DNA of 64,000 bases from Cyclobacterium sp. SYSU L10401 (GTDB lineage: Bacteria; Bacteroidota; Bacteroidia; Cytophagales; Cyclobacteriaceae). Below the pieces are notes generated by a model, which saw nothing but the letters and a program-made list of their open reading frames with translations, made no database searches and had not been told where the DNA came from. The position numbers and the translations under genes are program-made. Location: NCBI RefSeq assembly GCF_010993705.1, contig NZ_WOFO01000001.1, forward strand, positions 62,001 through 126,000. The letters are read 5' to 3'. Of this stretch, positions 1-9,001 are shown piece by piece (position 1 is the stretch's first letter; each line of letters begins with the position of its first letter).

Positions 1-2205
1 TTTACGCTAAGGATCACTTTTGTGGGTTACCAAACCCTCAGGCTTACGGTCCCTGCTCCTACCAATGAACCACTCATCGTCCAGTTAGAACCTGCTACGC
101 TGAGCACGGAGGAGTTTATCGTGACTGGTACAAGGGCATCAGCGACTACCCCAACTACCTTCCAACTGATTGACAAAACAGCACTAGCTAAGGACAACCT
201 CGGTCAGGATTTACCAATGTTGCTCAATTATACTCCATCTATGGTTACGCACTCAGATGCCGGCGCAGGGGTAGGCTATACAGGTCTCCGTATCCGTGGT
301 ACCGACCAGACCCGGATCAATGTGACGGTAAATGGTATTCCCTTAAATGATGCCGAGTCCCATGGAGTGTTCTGGGTCAATATGCCTGATTTTGCCTCTT
401 CTGTAGAAAACATACAGATTCAAAGAGGCGTCGGCACCTCTACCAATGGGGCGGCCACTTTTGGTGCCAGCCTCAATATCCAAACCGATAATAAAAGAGA
501 AGAAGCTTATGCAGAAACGGACCATTCCTTTGGTTCTTTTAATACCAGGAAGCATACCGTCAAGGCCGGTTCTGGTCTGATCAATGACAAATGGGCAGTG
601 GATGCCAGGCTTTCCAGAATTTCTTCCGATGGATACATCGACAGGGCATTCTCTGATTTGAAGTCTTATTTTGTCTCCGGAGGCTATTTTGGGGAGGATC
701 ATGTATTTAAGGTCAATGTTTTCTCCGGATCCGAACAAACCTATCAGGCCTGGAATGGGGTACCCGAAAACCTGCTGGAAAGCAACCGTACCTACAATGG
801 GTATACCTATGAAAATGAAACCGATAATTACCAGCAGGACCATTACCAGTTTATTTATGCTGGAAATTGGGGGAGCCATTTAAAAGCCAACTTTGCCCTG
901 CATTACACCCAGGGTCAAGGCTATTACGAGCAGTTCAGACCAGATGATAACCTGCCGGACAATTATGGAATTGCTCCCATTTCCATTGGCAATGAACTGA
1001 TCAATAGCACGGATATCATTCGCAGGAGATGGCTGGACAATGACTTTTACGGAGCCGTTTTTTCCCTGCAGTACGTCTCCGATGATGGAAAGCTGGATGC
1101 CATTCTGGGTGGAGGAGCCAATAGGTACGACGGTGACCATTTTGGAGAAATCATCTGGATGGGAATAGCCGGTGATACCGATATCAGGGACAGGTATTAT
1201 GACAATGTAGCCATAAAAGATGACCGAAACCTGTATCTGAAAGCCACCTATGAAGTACGGGATAGGTTGTATTTGTTTGGAGACCTTCAATGGAGAAATA
1301 TCCACTACCGCTTTGATGGTATCAATAATGATCTCAGGGATATTTCCGGAAGTCAGGATTATGGCTTCTTTAATCCAAAACTGGGCCTGTCTTATGAAAC
1401 CGGAGCGGGCAAAACCCTTTATGCTTCCTATGCTGTCGCTAACCGAGAACCTGTACGCAGGGATTTTACTGATTCACCCCTTACTGAAATTCCCAGACCG
1501 GAAAAATTGAATAACCTGGAGGCAGGACTTAGGGTAAACCGCTCCGCTTATCAGTACAGTGCCAACCTTTATTATATGGGTTACCAGGACCAACTGGTAC
1601 TTACAGGACAATTGAATGATGTGGGAGCCTATATCCGCGAAAATGTGGGCAGCAGCTACAGGGTTGGAATAGAGCTGGATGCTGCAGTGAAGCTGGCGCC
1701 ACGCTGGACACTTGGAGGAAATATTGCCCTCAGTAGAAACAAGATCGATTCCTTTACGGAATACAATGATGTGTACGATGAAAATTGGGGATTTGCCGGT
1801 CAGGAGAGCACGACCTTTTCGGATACCGATATCGCTTTCTCCCCTGGCCTGGTGGGTAGTGCCATTTTGGATTTTCGCCCGCTTAAAAATATGGAAATCA
1901 GTTTGCTGAATAAATATGTGGGTCGCCAATACCTGGACAATACCCAAAAGGAAGACAGAAGCCTTGACCCATTCTGGACCACTGACCTCAGGATGTCCTA
2001 CGTTTGGTCCCCGGGATGGGTAAAGGAACTGGCCTTCTCGCTAAAGGTAAACAATGTCTTTAATGAGTTGTATGAGCCCAATGGCTATACTTTCAGCTAT
2101 TTTGTGCCGGCTGAAAGTAACAATGGAAGAGAATTGGTTACGGAAAATTTTTATTACCCGATGGCAGGCACCAACGTTATGGGAGGTGTTTCCATAAGAT
2201 TTTGA
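1..2205 (+). CDS. TonB-dependent outer-membrane receptor (5' end outside window)
   Basis: Energy-dependent outer-membrane importer, probably for an iron complex or similar ligand. The reading frame is open from base 1, and the first visible codons (FTLRITFVGYQTL) look like the end of a carboxypeptidase-regulatory-like domain. The GTG at 22 is therefore not the true start, and the N-terminus with its signal peptide lies upstream. A TonB plug follows (roughly visible residues 40-165), with the segments LRIRGTDQTRINVTVNGIPL and IQRGVGTSTNGAATFGA typical of plug domains. The rest is a beta-barrel ending in Phe (SIRF), the usual C-terminal barrel signature. A strong terminator lies just downstream. 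Family is certain; the substrate cannot be told from the sequence. Confidence 0.93.
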   Translation, partial: FTLRITFVGYQTLRLTVPAPTNEPLIVQLEPATLSTEEFIVTGTRASATTPTTFQLIDKTALAKDNLGQDLPMLLNYTPSMVTHSDAGAGVGYTGLRIRGTDQTRINVTVNGIPLNDAESHGVFWVNMPDFASSVENIQIQRGVGTSTNGAATFGASLNIQTDNKREEAYAETDHSFGSFNTRKHTVKAGSGLINDKWAVDARLSRISSDGYIDRAFSDLKSYFVSGGYFGEDHVFKVNVFSGSEQTYQAWNGVPENLLESNRTYNGYTYENETDNYQQDHYQFIYAGNWGSHLKANFALHYTQGQGYYEQFRPDDNLPDNYGIAPISIGNELINSTDIIRRRWLDNDFYGAVFSLQYVSDDGKLDAILGGGANRYDGDHFGEIIWMGIAGDTDIRDRYYDNVAIKDDRNLYLKATYEVRDRLYLFGDLQWRNIHYRFDGINNDLRDISGSQDYGFFNPKLGLSYETGAGKTLYASYAVANREPVRRDFTDSPLTEIPRPEKLNNLEAGLRVNRSAYQYSANLYYMGYQDQLVLTGQLNDVGAYIRENVGSSYRVGIELDAAVKLAPRWTLGGNIALSRNKIDSFTEYNDVYDENWGFAGQESTTFSDTDIAFSPGLVGSAILDFRPLKNMEISLLNKYVGRQYLDNTQKEDRSLDPFWTTDLRMSYVWSPGWVKELAFSLKVNNVFNELYEPNGYTFSYFVPAESNNGRELVTENFYYPMAGTNVMGGVSIRF

Positions 2206-2227
2206 TTCCAATACATCAGCACTACCG

Positions 2228-2269
2228 GAAACCCCAAAAAGTAAAACCTATTTTTTGGGGTTTCTTTTT
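2228..2269 (+). terminator. Rho-independent terminator of the TonB receptor
   Basis: A 13-bp perfect stem (2228-2240 with 2252-2264) around an 11-nt loop is followed by TTTTT. It starts 22 bases after the receptor stop codon and its T-tract touches the stop codon of the convergent oxidoreductase gene. Confidence 0.85.
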
Positions 2270-3386
2270 ACCGTATCGGATCACCATGGGTTTGGCGGAT
2301 AAGCTTTCTGGATAGGAATGAGGAATTTTTAAGCAGGTTAACTGCCAGAGAGGATACCATAGGGGCTCCGAAAAGCTTTTGTACATTTCGACCCAAACGG
2401 AGTCGGGTCTGGAAAAAAGCTTTCCATTCTTTTTGGTAGGCCTTTTGGATGTCACCCAGTTTATTGTGTTTCAGGAAAGAATCAGCAGCCAATTTGCCCG
2501 TGTGTATGGCTATGGCCATGCCATTGCCACAAAGAGGAGTAATCATGCCGGCTGCATCTCCCAGCATCAAGATGTTGTCCTCCACAGGAGTCTTGGTGGC
2601 AAAGCTGATTTCATTGATCACCTCTGGCCTGTCCCATAGAAAATGCGCTTTTTCGAATATTTCCCGGATCAGGGGATTGGCAAACAAATATTTTTCTTCC
2701 ATGGCACCAATACTTCCCGCATCCCGGAGCTGCTCTCTGCTTCCCAGGTAGCACAGGTTAAAATGTCCGTTTTCGATTTTATTGATTCCCAAATAACCGC
2801 CGCTGTAATTGTGAAGGGAGACTACATGATCTTCCTGACCATCAATTTCGATATGGTATTTGACACCTACGTAGGGACTTCTTTGTTGGGCAAAATTTCT
2901 GTTGAGTTTTTTATCAATTTTCGATCTTTTCCCATAGGCACCTAGGACATAGGAGGCTGGAAGTAGGGTTCCATCACTGGTTTCCACCCTAAAATGCTGG
3001 TTTTCGGGCAAAAATTGGACATTCGTGACCTGGGTTTTTTGGAGAAATTTCACACCTTCATCCAGACATTTTTGATAAAAATGATGGTCGAGCACAAACC
3101 GGCTGATACCAAAACCCCCAAGTTCCAGGGGAAAATCTGCTGCCTCACCGTTTACAGCACTTAGCCGGAAATGATTGATGGAAGCCGGAAAATGTTCGAA
3201 GGGAAACAATCCCTCTTTGATCAAAAAATCTTTCACCTCATTGGAAACATACTCTCCGCATACCCGGTGGAAAGGATAAGCCTTCTTTTCAATTACCAGT
3301 ACACTTTTCCCTTGCTTTGCCAAAAGATAAGCCGCAGTAAGGCCGGATAACCCTCCCCCAATGATGATTATTTCATTTTCAAACAT
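2268..3386 (-). CDS. FAD-dependent oxidoreductase (geranylgeranyl reductase / monooxygenase-like)
   Basis: Flavoprotein of 372 residues. It has an N-terminal FAD-binding motif (GGG-L-S-G, residues 10-15, followed by an acidic end near residue 33) and the second FAD motif GDAAGMITPLCGNGMA starting at residue 276. The RVCGEYVS segment near residue 41 is typical of the geranylgeranyl reductase-like branch. In Bacteroidota such enzymes often sit beside a type III polyketide synthase and a methyltransferase. Neither partner is next to it here, but a C-terminal remnant of a type III polyketide synthase lies at 16353-16508. It is transcribed alone, convergent with the TonB receptor and divergent from the metalloprotease. 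The substrate is unknown. Confidence 0.85.
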   Translation of the reverse strand: MFENEIIIIGGGLSGLTAAYLLAKQGKSVLVIEKKAYPFHRVCGEYVSNEVKDFLIKEGLFPFEHFPASINHFRLSAVNGEAADFPLELGGFGISRFVLDHHFYQKCLDEGVKFLQKTQVTNVQFLPENQHFRVETSDGTLLPASYVLGAYGKRSKIDKKLNRNFAQQRSPYVGVKYHIEIDGQEDHVVSLHNYSGGYLGINKIENGHFNLCYLGSREQLRDAGSIGAMEEKYLFANPLIREIFEKAHFLWDRPEVINEISFATKTPVEDNILMLGDAAGMITPLCGNGMAIAIHTGKLAADSFLKHNKLGDIQKAYQKEWKAFFQTRLRLGRNVQKLFGAPMVSSLAVNLLKNSSFLSRKLIRQTHGDPIR

Positions 3387-3522
3387 GTTATTATGTTTAA
3401 CCTTTCTCTAGCAGAATGGTTTATGGTAATGGGTTTTATTTAAATGGACTATTTCTGGTAAAGACTTAGTAGCAGTTTCAATTTAAAACTTTATTTTCGG
3501 CATTCAATTAAATTTATTTATA

Positions 3523-6024
3523 ATGAAGATGCATATTCGGAAACACAGGCTTGTATTTTTTGTATTGTTTTTCACAGGGTTTGTCCTAAACCTGATTTTG
3601 GCCAATCAGGCCCAGGCGCAAAGGAGTATAAAGAGAAACAAAAACAAGGAAGTTGAAAAGGAAGTTAAAGCTCCCAAGGCCAAGGATGGATTAAAGCCAT
3701 ACAGTGAGGTGATCACAGATAAGGCAATTTCCAAAACGGGCCTGTTTACGGTACACAATGTAGAAGGGAAGTATTATTATGAGATACCGGAGGATATGCT
3801 GGGCCGGGAAATGCTGATGGTCACCACCATTGCCAAAACTGCCTCAGGTATCGGCTACGGAGGAGAAAGAACCAATACACAAATGCTGCGCTGGGATAAG
3901 AACGATAAAAACATCTTACTAAAGGTGGTGTCCTATTCCAATACTGCGGCTGATTCGTTGCCGATTTACAATGCCGTAAGGAATTCCAATCTGGAACCTA
4001 TACTTTATCGTTTTGATGTGGTAGCAAAAGGTAAGGATGACAAGGGCTGGTTGATTGAAGTCACGGATCTTTTTTCCAAAGATGTTCAGGCACTGGGCCT
4101 ACAAAAGAGTCGACGCACTCAATATAAAGTATCCCGCCTGGATACGGACCGGACCTATGTGGAGCGAATCAGCCCCTATCCCACCAATATAGAGGCGAGA
4201 TATGTACTGACTTATGCTGCTTCAGAGCCACCTTCCAACGCCAGTACGGGTTTGATTACGGTAGAAATGAACAGCAGCATGGTGTTATTACCCGAGGAAC
4301 CCATGAAGCAACGCCTGGCAGATCGAAGGGTAGGCTGGTTCAATACCCGGGTGACGGATTATGGATTGGATGCCCAGAAAGCCAGTAAAAGAACTTACCT
4401 GGACCGCTGGCGGCTAGAGGTGAAGGAGGAAGACATGGAGAAATTTAAGGCTGGTGAGCTGGTTGAACCCAAGAAACAGATTGTTTATTACATTGATCCC
4501 GCTACTCCCAGCAAGTGGGTGCCCTATTTAAAGGCAGGAGTGGAGGATTGGAATGTGGCTTTTGAAGAAGCGGGATTTAAAAATGCCATTACAGCCAAAG
4601 ATGCCCCTAGCCCTGAGGAAGATCCGGATTGGCACCCTGAGGATGCCAGGTATTCTGTGATTCGTTATTTTGCTTCCGACATTCAAAATGCCTACGGACC
4701 ACATGTTTCGGATCCCAGGTCCGGAGAAATCATTGAATCGGACATAGGCTGGTACCATAATGTGATGAACCTGCTACGCAATTGGTTTTTTGTACAGACG
4801 GCAGCCATCAACCCGGAAGCCAGGGGAACAGCGTTTAAGGATGAAGTTATGGGCCGCTTGATTCGCTTTGTATCGGCTCACGAGGTGGGACATACTTTGG
4901 GGCTGCCCCATAATTTTGCCTCTTCCTTTGCTTATCCGGTGGATTCCCTGCGTTCAGCAACGTTTACGCAGGAATATGGTACGGCTCCCTCAATCATGGA
5001 TTATGCCAGGTTCAACTACATTGCCCAACCTGAGGACCAGGGCGTACACCTTTATCCGGAAGTAGGGCCTTATGATAAATTTGCCGTGGGATGGGGTTAC
5101 AGACCCATACCGGAGGCAGGTACTCCGGAAGAGGAGCAGGCCATTCTGGACCAGTGGATATTGGAAAAACAGGGAGACCCGGTTTATCGGTACGGTCGGC
5201 AAGGCAACCCCTACGACCCCAGTACCCAGAGCGAAGACCTGGGAAATAATGCCATGAAGGCCTCGGATTATGGGATCAAAAACCTGAAAAGGATACTGCC
5301 AAACTTGATCGAGTGGACTGCTGAAGAAGATAAACCCTTTAAGGATTACAGTGATTTGGAAGAATTGTATGGTCAGGTTTTGGGCCAATACAACCGGTAC
5401 ATGGGTCATGTGAAGACCAATGTGGGAGGAGTCTACGAAATTTACAAAGCCACTGCACAGGACGAGGCGGTCTATACCCATGTAGACAAAGCTACGCAAA
5501 AAGAGGCCCTTGCATTTTTGAACAACGAATTGTTTGCCAGTCAGGATTGGCTGACCGATCATGCCATAACAAGCAGGATTCAGGATTTTGGTGTGCTGGA
5601 CCGCATCAGAAAGTTACAGGTAAACACCCTCAATGCGCTACTGGAATGGGGAAGATTGGGCCGGGTAATAGAGAATGAGGCCATCAACGGAGCGGAAGCC
5701 TATGCCTTACTGGAGTTAATGGATGACCTTAGAAAGGGGATTTGGTCGGAATTGCCTGCCGGAGAGGCCATTGATGTAAACCGCAGGAGTTTGCAACGGG
5801 CGCATATTGAGCGATTGGAGGAATTGCTTACCAAAGATGCCACCGGGAGATCGGCAGCGTCCTTGAACGCTTCCCAGTCAGATATCCGTCCGGCTGCAAG
5901 GGAAAGCCTCACAACCTTGCAGGGCCAGATTGAACAGGCAATACCCAGAACGGCCAATAGGATGAGCAAAATCCACCTGGAAGACAGCCTGGAAAGGATC
6001 AAAAACATTTTAGACCAAGACTGA
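3523..6024 (+). CDS. Secreted zinc-dependent metalloprotease (DUF5117/DUF4953 type)
   Basis: Protein of 833 residues with a signal peptide (hydrophobic residues 11-28, likely cleavage after AQAQ near residue 33). The metzincin zinc site HEVGHTLGLPH is at residues 453-463, with three His ligands and the catalytic Glu454. The downstream SIMDYARFNY segment supplies the Met-turn. The N-terminal half fits the DUF5118/DUF5117 region that goes with this zinc domain in Bacteroidota, and a helical C-terminal extension follows. It is likely periplasmic or exported; its substrate is unknown. No neighbour is co-directional, and a terminator follows directly. Confidence 0.9.
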   Translation: MKMHIRKHRLVFFVLFFTGFVLNLILANQAQAQRSIKRNKNKEVEKEVKAPKAKDGLKPYSEVITDKAISKTGLFTVHNVEGKYYYEIPEDMLGREMLMVTTIAKTASGIGYGGERTNTQMLRWDKNDKNILLKVVSYSNTAADSLPIYNAVRNSNLEPILYRFDVVAKGKDDKGWLIEVTDLFSKDVQALGLQKSRRTQYKVSRLDTDRTYVERISPYPTNIEARYVLTYAASEPPSNASTGLITVEMNSSMVLLPEEPMKQRLADRRVGWFNTRVTDYGLDAQKASKRTYLDRWRLEVKEEDMEKFKAGELVEPKKQIVYYIDPATPSKWVPYLKAGVEDWNVAFEEAGFKNAITAKDAPSPEEDPDWHPEDARYSVIRYFASDIQNAYGPHVSDPRSGEIIESDIGWYHNVMNLLRNWFFVQTAAINPEARGTAFKDEVMGRLIRFVSAHEVGHTLGLPHNFASSFAYPVDSLRSATFTQEYGTAPSIMDYARFNYIAQPEDQGVHLYPEVGPYDKFAVGWGYRPIPEAGTPEEEQAILDQWILEKQGDPVYRYGRQGNPYDPSTQSEDLGNNAMKASDYGIKNLKRILPNLIEWTAEEDKPFKDYSDLEELYGQVLGQYNRYMGHVKTNVGGVYEIYKATAQDEAVYTHVDKATQKEALAFLNNELFASQDWLTDHAITSRIQDFGVLDRIRKLQVNTLNALLEWGRLGRVIENEAINGAEAYALLELMDDLRKGIWSELPAGEAIDVNRRSLQRAHIERLEELLTKDATGRSAASLNASQSDIRPAARESLTTLQGQIEQAIPRTANRMSKIHLEDSLERIKNILDQD

Positions 6025-6052
6025 AAATTCTTGTTGAATTAACTTGAACCTG

Positions 6053-6091
6053 CAACCCTGGCTTGTTTTACAGGCCGGGGTTGTTTTTTTT
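6053..6091 (+). terminator. Rho-independent terminator of the metalloprotease gene
   Basis: A stem CAACCCTGGC (6053-6062) pairs with GCCGGGGTTG (6074-6083), including one G-T pair, and is followed by eight T. The stop codon of the convergent DUF2892 gene lies inside the loop, so the two 3' ends overlap. Confidence 0.8.
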
Positions 6092-6292
6092 GACCGTTGA
6101 ACAGGTTTTTAGCCCAAATATGGTATACAAGGGGCAAAAGCTTACCAGACTGGTGAGCAGAAAAATAGCTGCAACGGCGATTAAAACGATGCCCAGACTG
6201 GCAGAAACTGCACCAGTATAGTAGAGGTAAACGGCCACCAGGGCAATGATGGTTCTGACAATCCGATCGGTAGTACCCATGTTCTTTTTCAT
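6068..6292 (-). CDS. DUF2892 family small inner-membrane protein
   Basis: A 74-residue protein with two close hydrophobic segments (about residues 11-30 and 31-52). It has the family's pattern of an N-terminal MGTTDRIVR stretch and a C-terminal CPLYTIFGL stretch holding one of its two cysteines. DUF2892 (YgaP-like) proteins are small membrane proteins often linked to rhodanese or sulfur handling. No such neighbour is adjacent, although a rhodanese lies about 3 kb away. Its 3' end sits inside the metalloprotease terminator. Role unknown. Confidence 0.85.
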   Translation of the reverse strand: MKKNMGTTDRIVRTIIALVAVYLYYTGAVSASLGIVLIAVAAIFLLTSLVSFCPLYTIFGLKTCSTVKKNNPGL

Positions 6293-6460
6293 GATGATGT
6301 TTTTAAGTGAATCAAACGAGAAACCAGGCTATTGATTATGGAATGACAAATGAGGCAAACCAAAGCCAACCTGAACAATTTTTTTACTGGTTCAATCTAG
6401 TCATTTCTCTCCAGGCAAGAGGTGACAAGTGTCACATTTTAAAAGATGGTCCAATTATTT

Positions 6461-7681
6461 TTATAAGGGCTGATCCTTGAATTTGGTTTCGATGATAATG
6501 TCTTCCTCCAAAGTCCGGTGAACCGGGCATTTGTTGGCAATCTCCAGCAGTTTTGCCCGCTTTTCCTCATTCAAAGCTCCTGAGATTTTCAAATACCGGG
6601 TGAACCGGCTGATTTTAGCGTCTTTTTTTTCAAAAGCCTCCCCATCCTTTCTATGTACCTTGTCATGGTCCAGATAAACCACAATTTCCTCTAAATCCCA
6701 TTTCTTTCTCTGGGCATACATTTGCAGGGTCATCGCAGTACAAGAGCCCAATGCAGCCATCAATAAATCATAAGGAGTAGGACCCAGGTTATCCCCTCCT
6801 ACTTCTTTCGGTTCATCTGCCAACAGGTGATGAAAGGGGGTTTTCACTTCGGAGGTATACCCCTTTCCGGCCAGCCGAACCTTTACTTCATGGCCTTTGG
6901 TGTCATTCGGCGGGCTCCTTGAAGGAATGTATTTTTTGGCCCAGGTACTGATTATTTCCCCTGCATACTGACTGTCTTTGGACTCGGATAAGAGATGGTC
7001 TGCTCCATCCAGGGAAACGAAGCTTTTGGGGTGGAAAGCTTTTTCATAGAGTTTGGCAGCATGGCTGATGGCTACGATGTTGTCCTGCGGAGAATGCAGG
7101 ATAAGGATGGGTTTTCTTAATTTTGAGAGGAATGAGCCGAGGTCTTTTTCCTGTAGGTCCTGAAGGAAAGAATGATTGATTCCAAAGTCTCTTCCTCCAA
7201 TATTTACCCTGGCGTTGCCTTTATCTTTGATGGTATCCAGGTGCTCTTCAAACAAGTGAGAAATATGCAGTAGATCAGAAGGGCTACCTATGGTCGCCAA
7301 GGCCTTGATGCCCGGCAACGATTGGGCGGCATAGATGGAAGCGGCTCCTCCAAAGGAGTGCCCGATCAATAAAGAGGGTGCCTCGTATTCCTCAGCTAAG
7401 AAATTGGCTGCGTCTACCAGGTCAGAGATGTTGGAGGACAAGTCCGTGTTTTCAAATTCCCCATCACTGTTTCCCAATCCGGTAAAATCAAAACTCATCA
7501 CTGCCACGCCCATTTGAGAAAGGGTGTTGCAGATGTTCTGGACGGCTTTCAGGTTTTTGCTGCAAGTGAAGCAATGGCCAAAAAGCGCGTAAAACCTGGG
7601 AGGCTGATCCAGTGGATGATAGATAAAAGCAGCCAGGTTCAGGTCTTTTCTGTTTTTAAATAATACTTTTTCAGTTTTCAT
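6461..7681 (-). CDS. Bifunctional alpha/beta hydrolase - OsmC family fusion protein
   Basis: A two-domain protein of 406 residues. I take the ATG at 7681 as the start because homologous sequence begins there (MKTEKVLFKN) and the 24 residues upstream look like untranslated leader. The alpha/beta hydrolase domain comes first, with nucleophile elbow GHSFGG (Ser109) and likely acid and base Asp200 and His229. The OsmC domain follows from about residue 260, with its two redox cysteines in GSCTAMT (Cys314) and CPVH (Cys385). OsmC proteins reduce organic hydroperoxides. Fusions of this kind are known in bacteria, and the hydrolase may supply or clear acyl-type substrates (inference). Both active sites look intact. 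Confidence 0.92.
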   Translation of the reverse strand: MKTEKVLFKNRKDLNLAAFIYHPLDQPPRFYALFGHCFTCSKNLKAVQNICNTLSQMGVAVMSFDFTGLGNSDGEFENTDLSSNISDLVDAANFLAEEYEAPSLLIGHSFGGAASIYAAQSLPGIKALATIGSPSDLLHISHLFEEHLDTIKDKGNARVNIGGRDFGINHSFLQDLQEKDLGSFLSKLRKPILILHSPQDNIVAISHAAKLYEKAFHPKSFVSLDGADHLLSESKDSQYAGEIISTWAKKYIPSRSPPNDTKGHEVKVRLAGKGYTSEVKTPFHHLLADEPKEVGGDNLGPTPYDLLMAALGSCTAMTLQMYAQRKKWDLEEIVVYLDHDKVHRKDGEAFEKKDAKISRFTRYLKISGALNEEKRAKLLEIANKCPVHRTLEEDIIIETKFKDQPL

Positions 7682-7867
7682 AGTAGGTAATATCAGGTAG
7701 ATGTGTGGGTGGCAGGGAAGCTGTGAGAAGCTCTTCCAAAAGCCTAAGGCCACAATATTTCACAATTCAGCAAGCCATAAAAATGGGTTTCAATGAGGAA
7801 TTAGTCATGTTTTCAAGACTTCTTTCCCCTGAACTCACCTTATAGGGATGGCAATATGTAGAAAATA

Positions 7868-7899
7868 CGGGAAACCGGGAAAAGTATCCCAGTTTCCCG
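7868..7899 (-). terminator. Hairpin downstream of the small membrane-protein gene
   Basis: An 8-bp stem (CGGGAAAC with GTTTCCCG) is extended by an inner GGGA/TCCC after one mismatch. On the minus strand it starts 28 bases after the stop codon at 7928 and is followed by TATTTT. It is a plausible but weak terminator. Confidence 0.5.
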
Positions 7900-7927
7900 A
7901 ATCCTTCGGATGATCGCAACTTTTACC

Positions 7928-8077
7928 TTATCCCGTTTGAAAGGCTTTATTATCTTCGCTGCCAAAAAGCACAGGAATATCCCACCACTCGCCAGACATC
8001 AGCAGGCCGAAGACATCAAATAATACAGTACCGACTATTCCTGCAATGATGGCGTTTTTCCAATTGATTGATTGCAT
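7928..8077 (-). CDS. Small 49-residue membrane protein, possibly an N-terminal remnant
   Basis: An ATG-started reading frame of 49 codons encodes MQSINWKNAIIAGIVGTVLF followed by a second hydrophobic stretch and WWDIP. It reads like the first transmembrane segment of longer Bacteroidota membrane proteins that begin with NWKNAIIAG and carry WWDIP near residue 32. Here translation stops soon after WWDIP, so it is either a true small protein or a truncated copy. It lies 32 bases downstream of the AhpD-like gene on the same strand and may be co-transcribed. Confidence 0.5.
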   Translation of the reverse strand: MQSINWKNAIIAGIVGTVLFDVFGLLMSGEWWDIPVLFGSEDNKAFQTG

Positions 8078-8109
8078 AACGAATAAACTTTTAGATTCAG
8101 GAATTAGAT

Positions 8110-8652
8110 TTAATTCAATGGAGCTGCTTCCGGAAAATCTATGGGTACCTTTGTCACATTATGTAACATGTTGGTGATGGCTTTTTCGCCTACCGCTACA
8201 ATGGTATCTACCAGATTTTCTTTATCATATCCGGCTTCAAAGAAATTTTCCAGAATCTTGTCATCAATTTTCCCCGCATTTTCCATGACCGATTTGGCCA
8301 ATTTTGCCAGGGCATCAAATTTTGGGTTGAAAGCTGCTTTTCCTTTGCGGATTTCAAGGACTTCTTCGTCAGAAAAACCGTTCATTTTACCGATGGCGGT
8401 GTGGGCCGCCAGGCAATAGGAACAACCATTGATTTGGCTGACTACCAGATTGACCACTTCTTTTTCTTTGTTGTTCAGGCTGGTCTTGCCATTGGCAAAG
8501 GCGGTATACCTGGCCAAGGCATTTTTTGAATAGGCGTAGGTAGCATAGATATTGGGAATAAAACCCACACCACTTTCGATTTTCTCCAGGATTTCCCTGT
8601 TTTCACTGCTTACTGTTGCTTTGCCTGGTACTTCAAATTTTGTGTTGCTCAT
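8110..8652 (-). CDS. Carboxymuconolactone decarboxylase / AhpD-like peroxidase-type protein
   Basis: A 180-residue, all-helical protein with the AhpD-type motif C-x-x-C-x-x-x-H (Cys77, Cys80, His84, in the context NGCSYCLAAHTA). In this family these residues form a redox-active dithiol used in alkyl-hydroperoxidase or related reactions. The protein is probably cytoplasmic because no signal peptide is seen. It is near other thiol/oxidant genes (OsmC fusion, rhodanese), which suggests a loose oxidative-stress neighbourhood (inference). Confidence 0.9.
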   Translation of the reverse strand: MSNTKFEVPGKATVSSENREILEKIESGVGFIPNIYATYAYSKNALARYTAFANGKTSLNNKEKEVVNLVVSQINGCSYCLAAHTAIGKMNGFSDEEVLEIRKGKAAFNPKFDALAKLAKSVMENAGKIDDKILENFFEAGYDKENLVDTIVAVGEKAITNMLHNVTKVPIDFPEAAPLN

Positions 8653-8795
8653 AACTTCTTTGTGTTTCTAATTTAATGATGTTACAAAGGTGCTATGAAT
8701 GGCAGGCTTGGGAAATGGCAATACAACCCTATTACTTGTCAATTTTTCCCGAAGGAAGGAAATTGGCAGAAAAAATAAGGATTCACATCAAAAAG

Positions 8796-8998
8796 TTACT
8801 GCATTCCGGATGTTTCCAGCCTGGAAACGAAGCGGACGATTTCATCCACCATGGATTCACGTTCTTTAAAAGGAATCAGGTGTCATTTATTTTCAAAGGT
8901 TTTTATTTCCAGCCATTTTTCTGGGATTTTCTTTCCTGAGTATCTCCATTGGTATTTATTGAAAAGTTCAGTTTATTGCAAGTCTACAAATAGAACGT
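8796..8998 (-). pseudogene. C-terminal remnant of an alpha/beta hydrolase
   Basis: On the minus strand one frame reads through about 200 bases as hydrolase-like sequence broken by two in-frame stops (TAA near 8960, TGA near 8882). Its end, HLIPFKERESMVDEIVRFVS, looks like the catalytic-His loop and last helix of alpha/beta hydrolases. A single TGA-to-GGA change would restore GHLIPF. There is no room for the rest of the gene between the AhpD-like gene and the DinB gene. I judge it a decayed fragment; the family call rests on this short motif only. Confidence 0.45.
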
Positions 8999-9001
8999 TA
9001 T

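Noticed and set aside
8676-8939. 87-codon plus-strand frame between the AhpD-like and DinB genes
   Set aside because: No family resemblance and unlikely composition; the minus strand of the same stretch carries hydrolase-like remnants instead.
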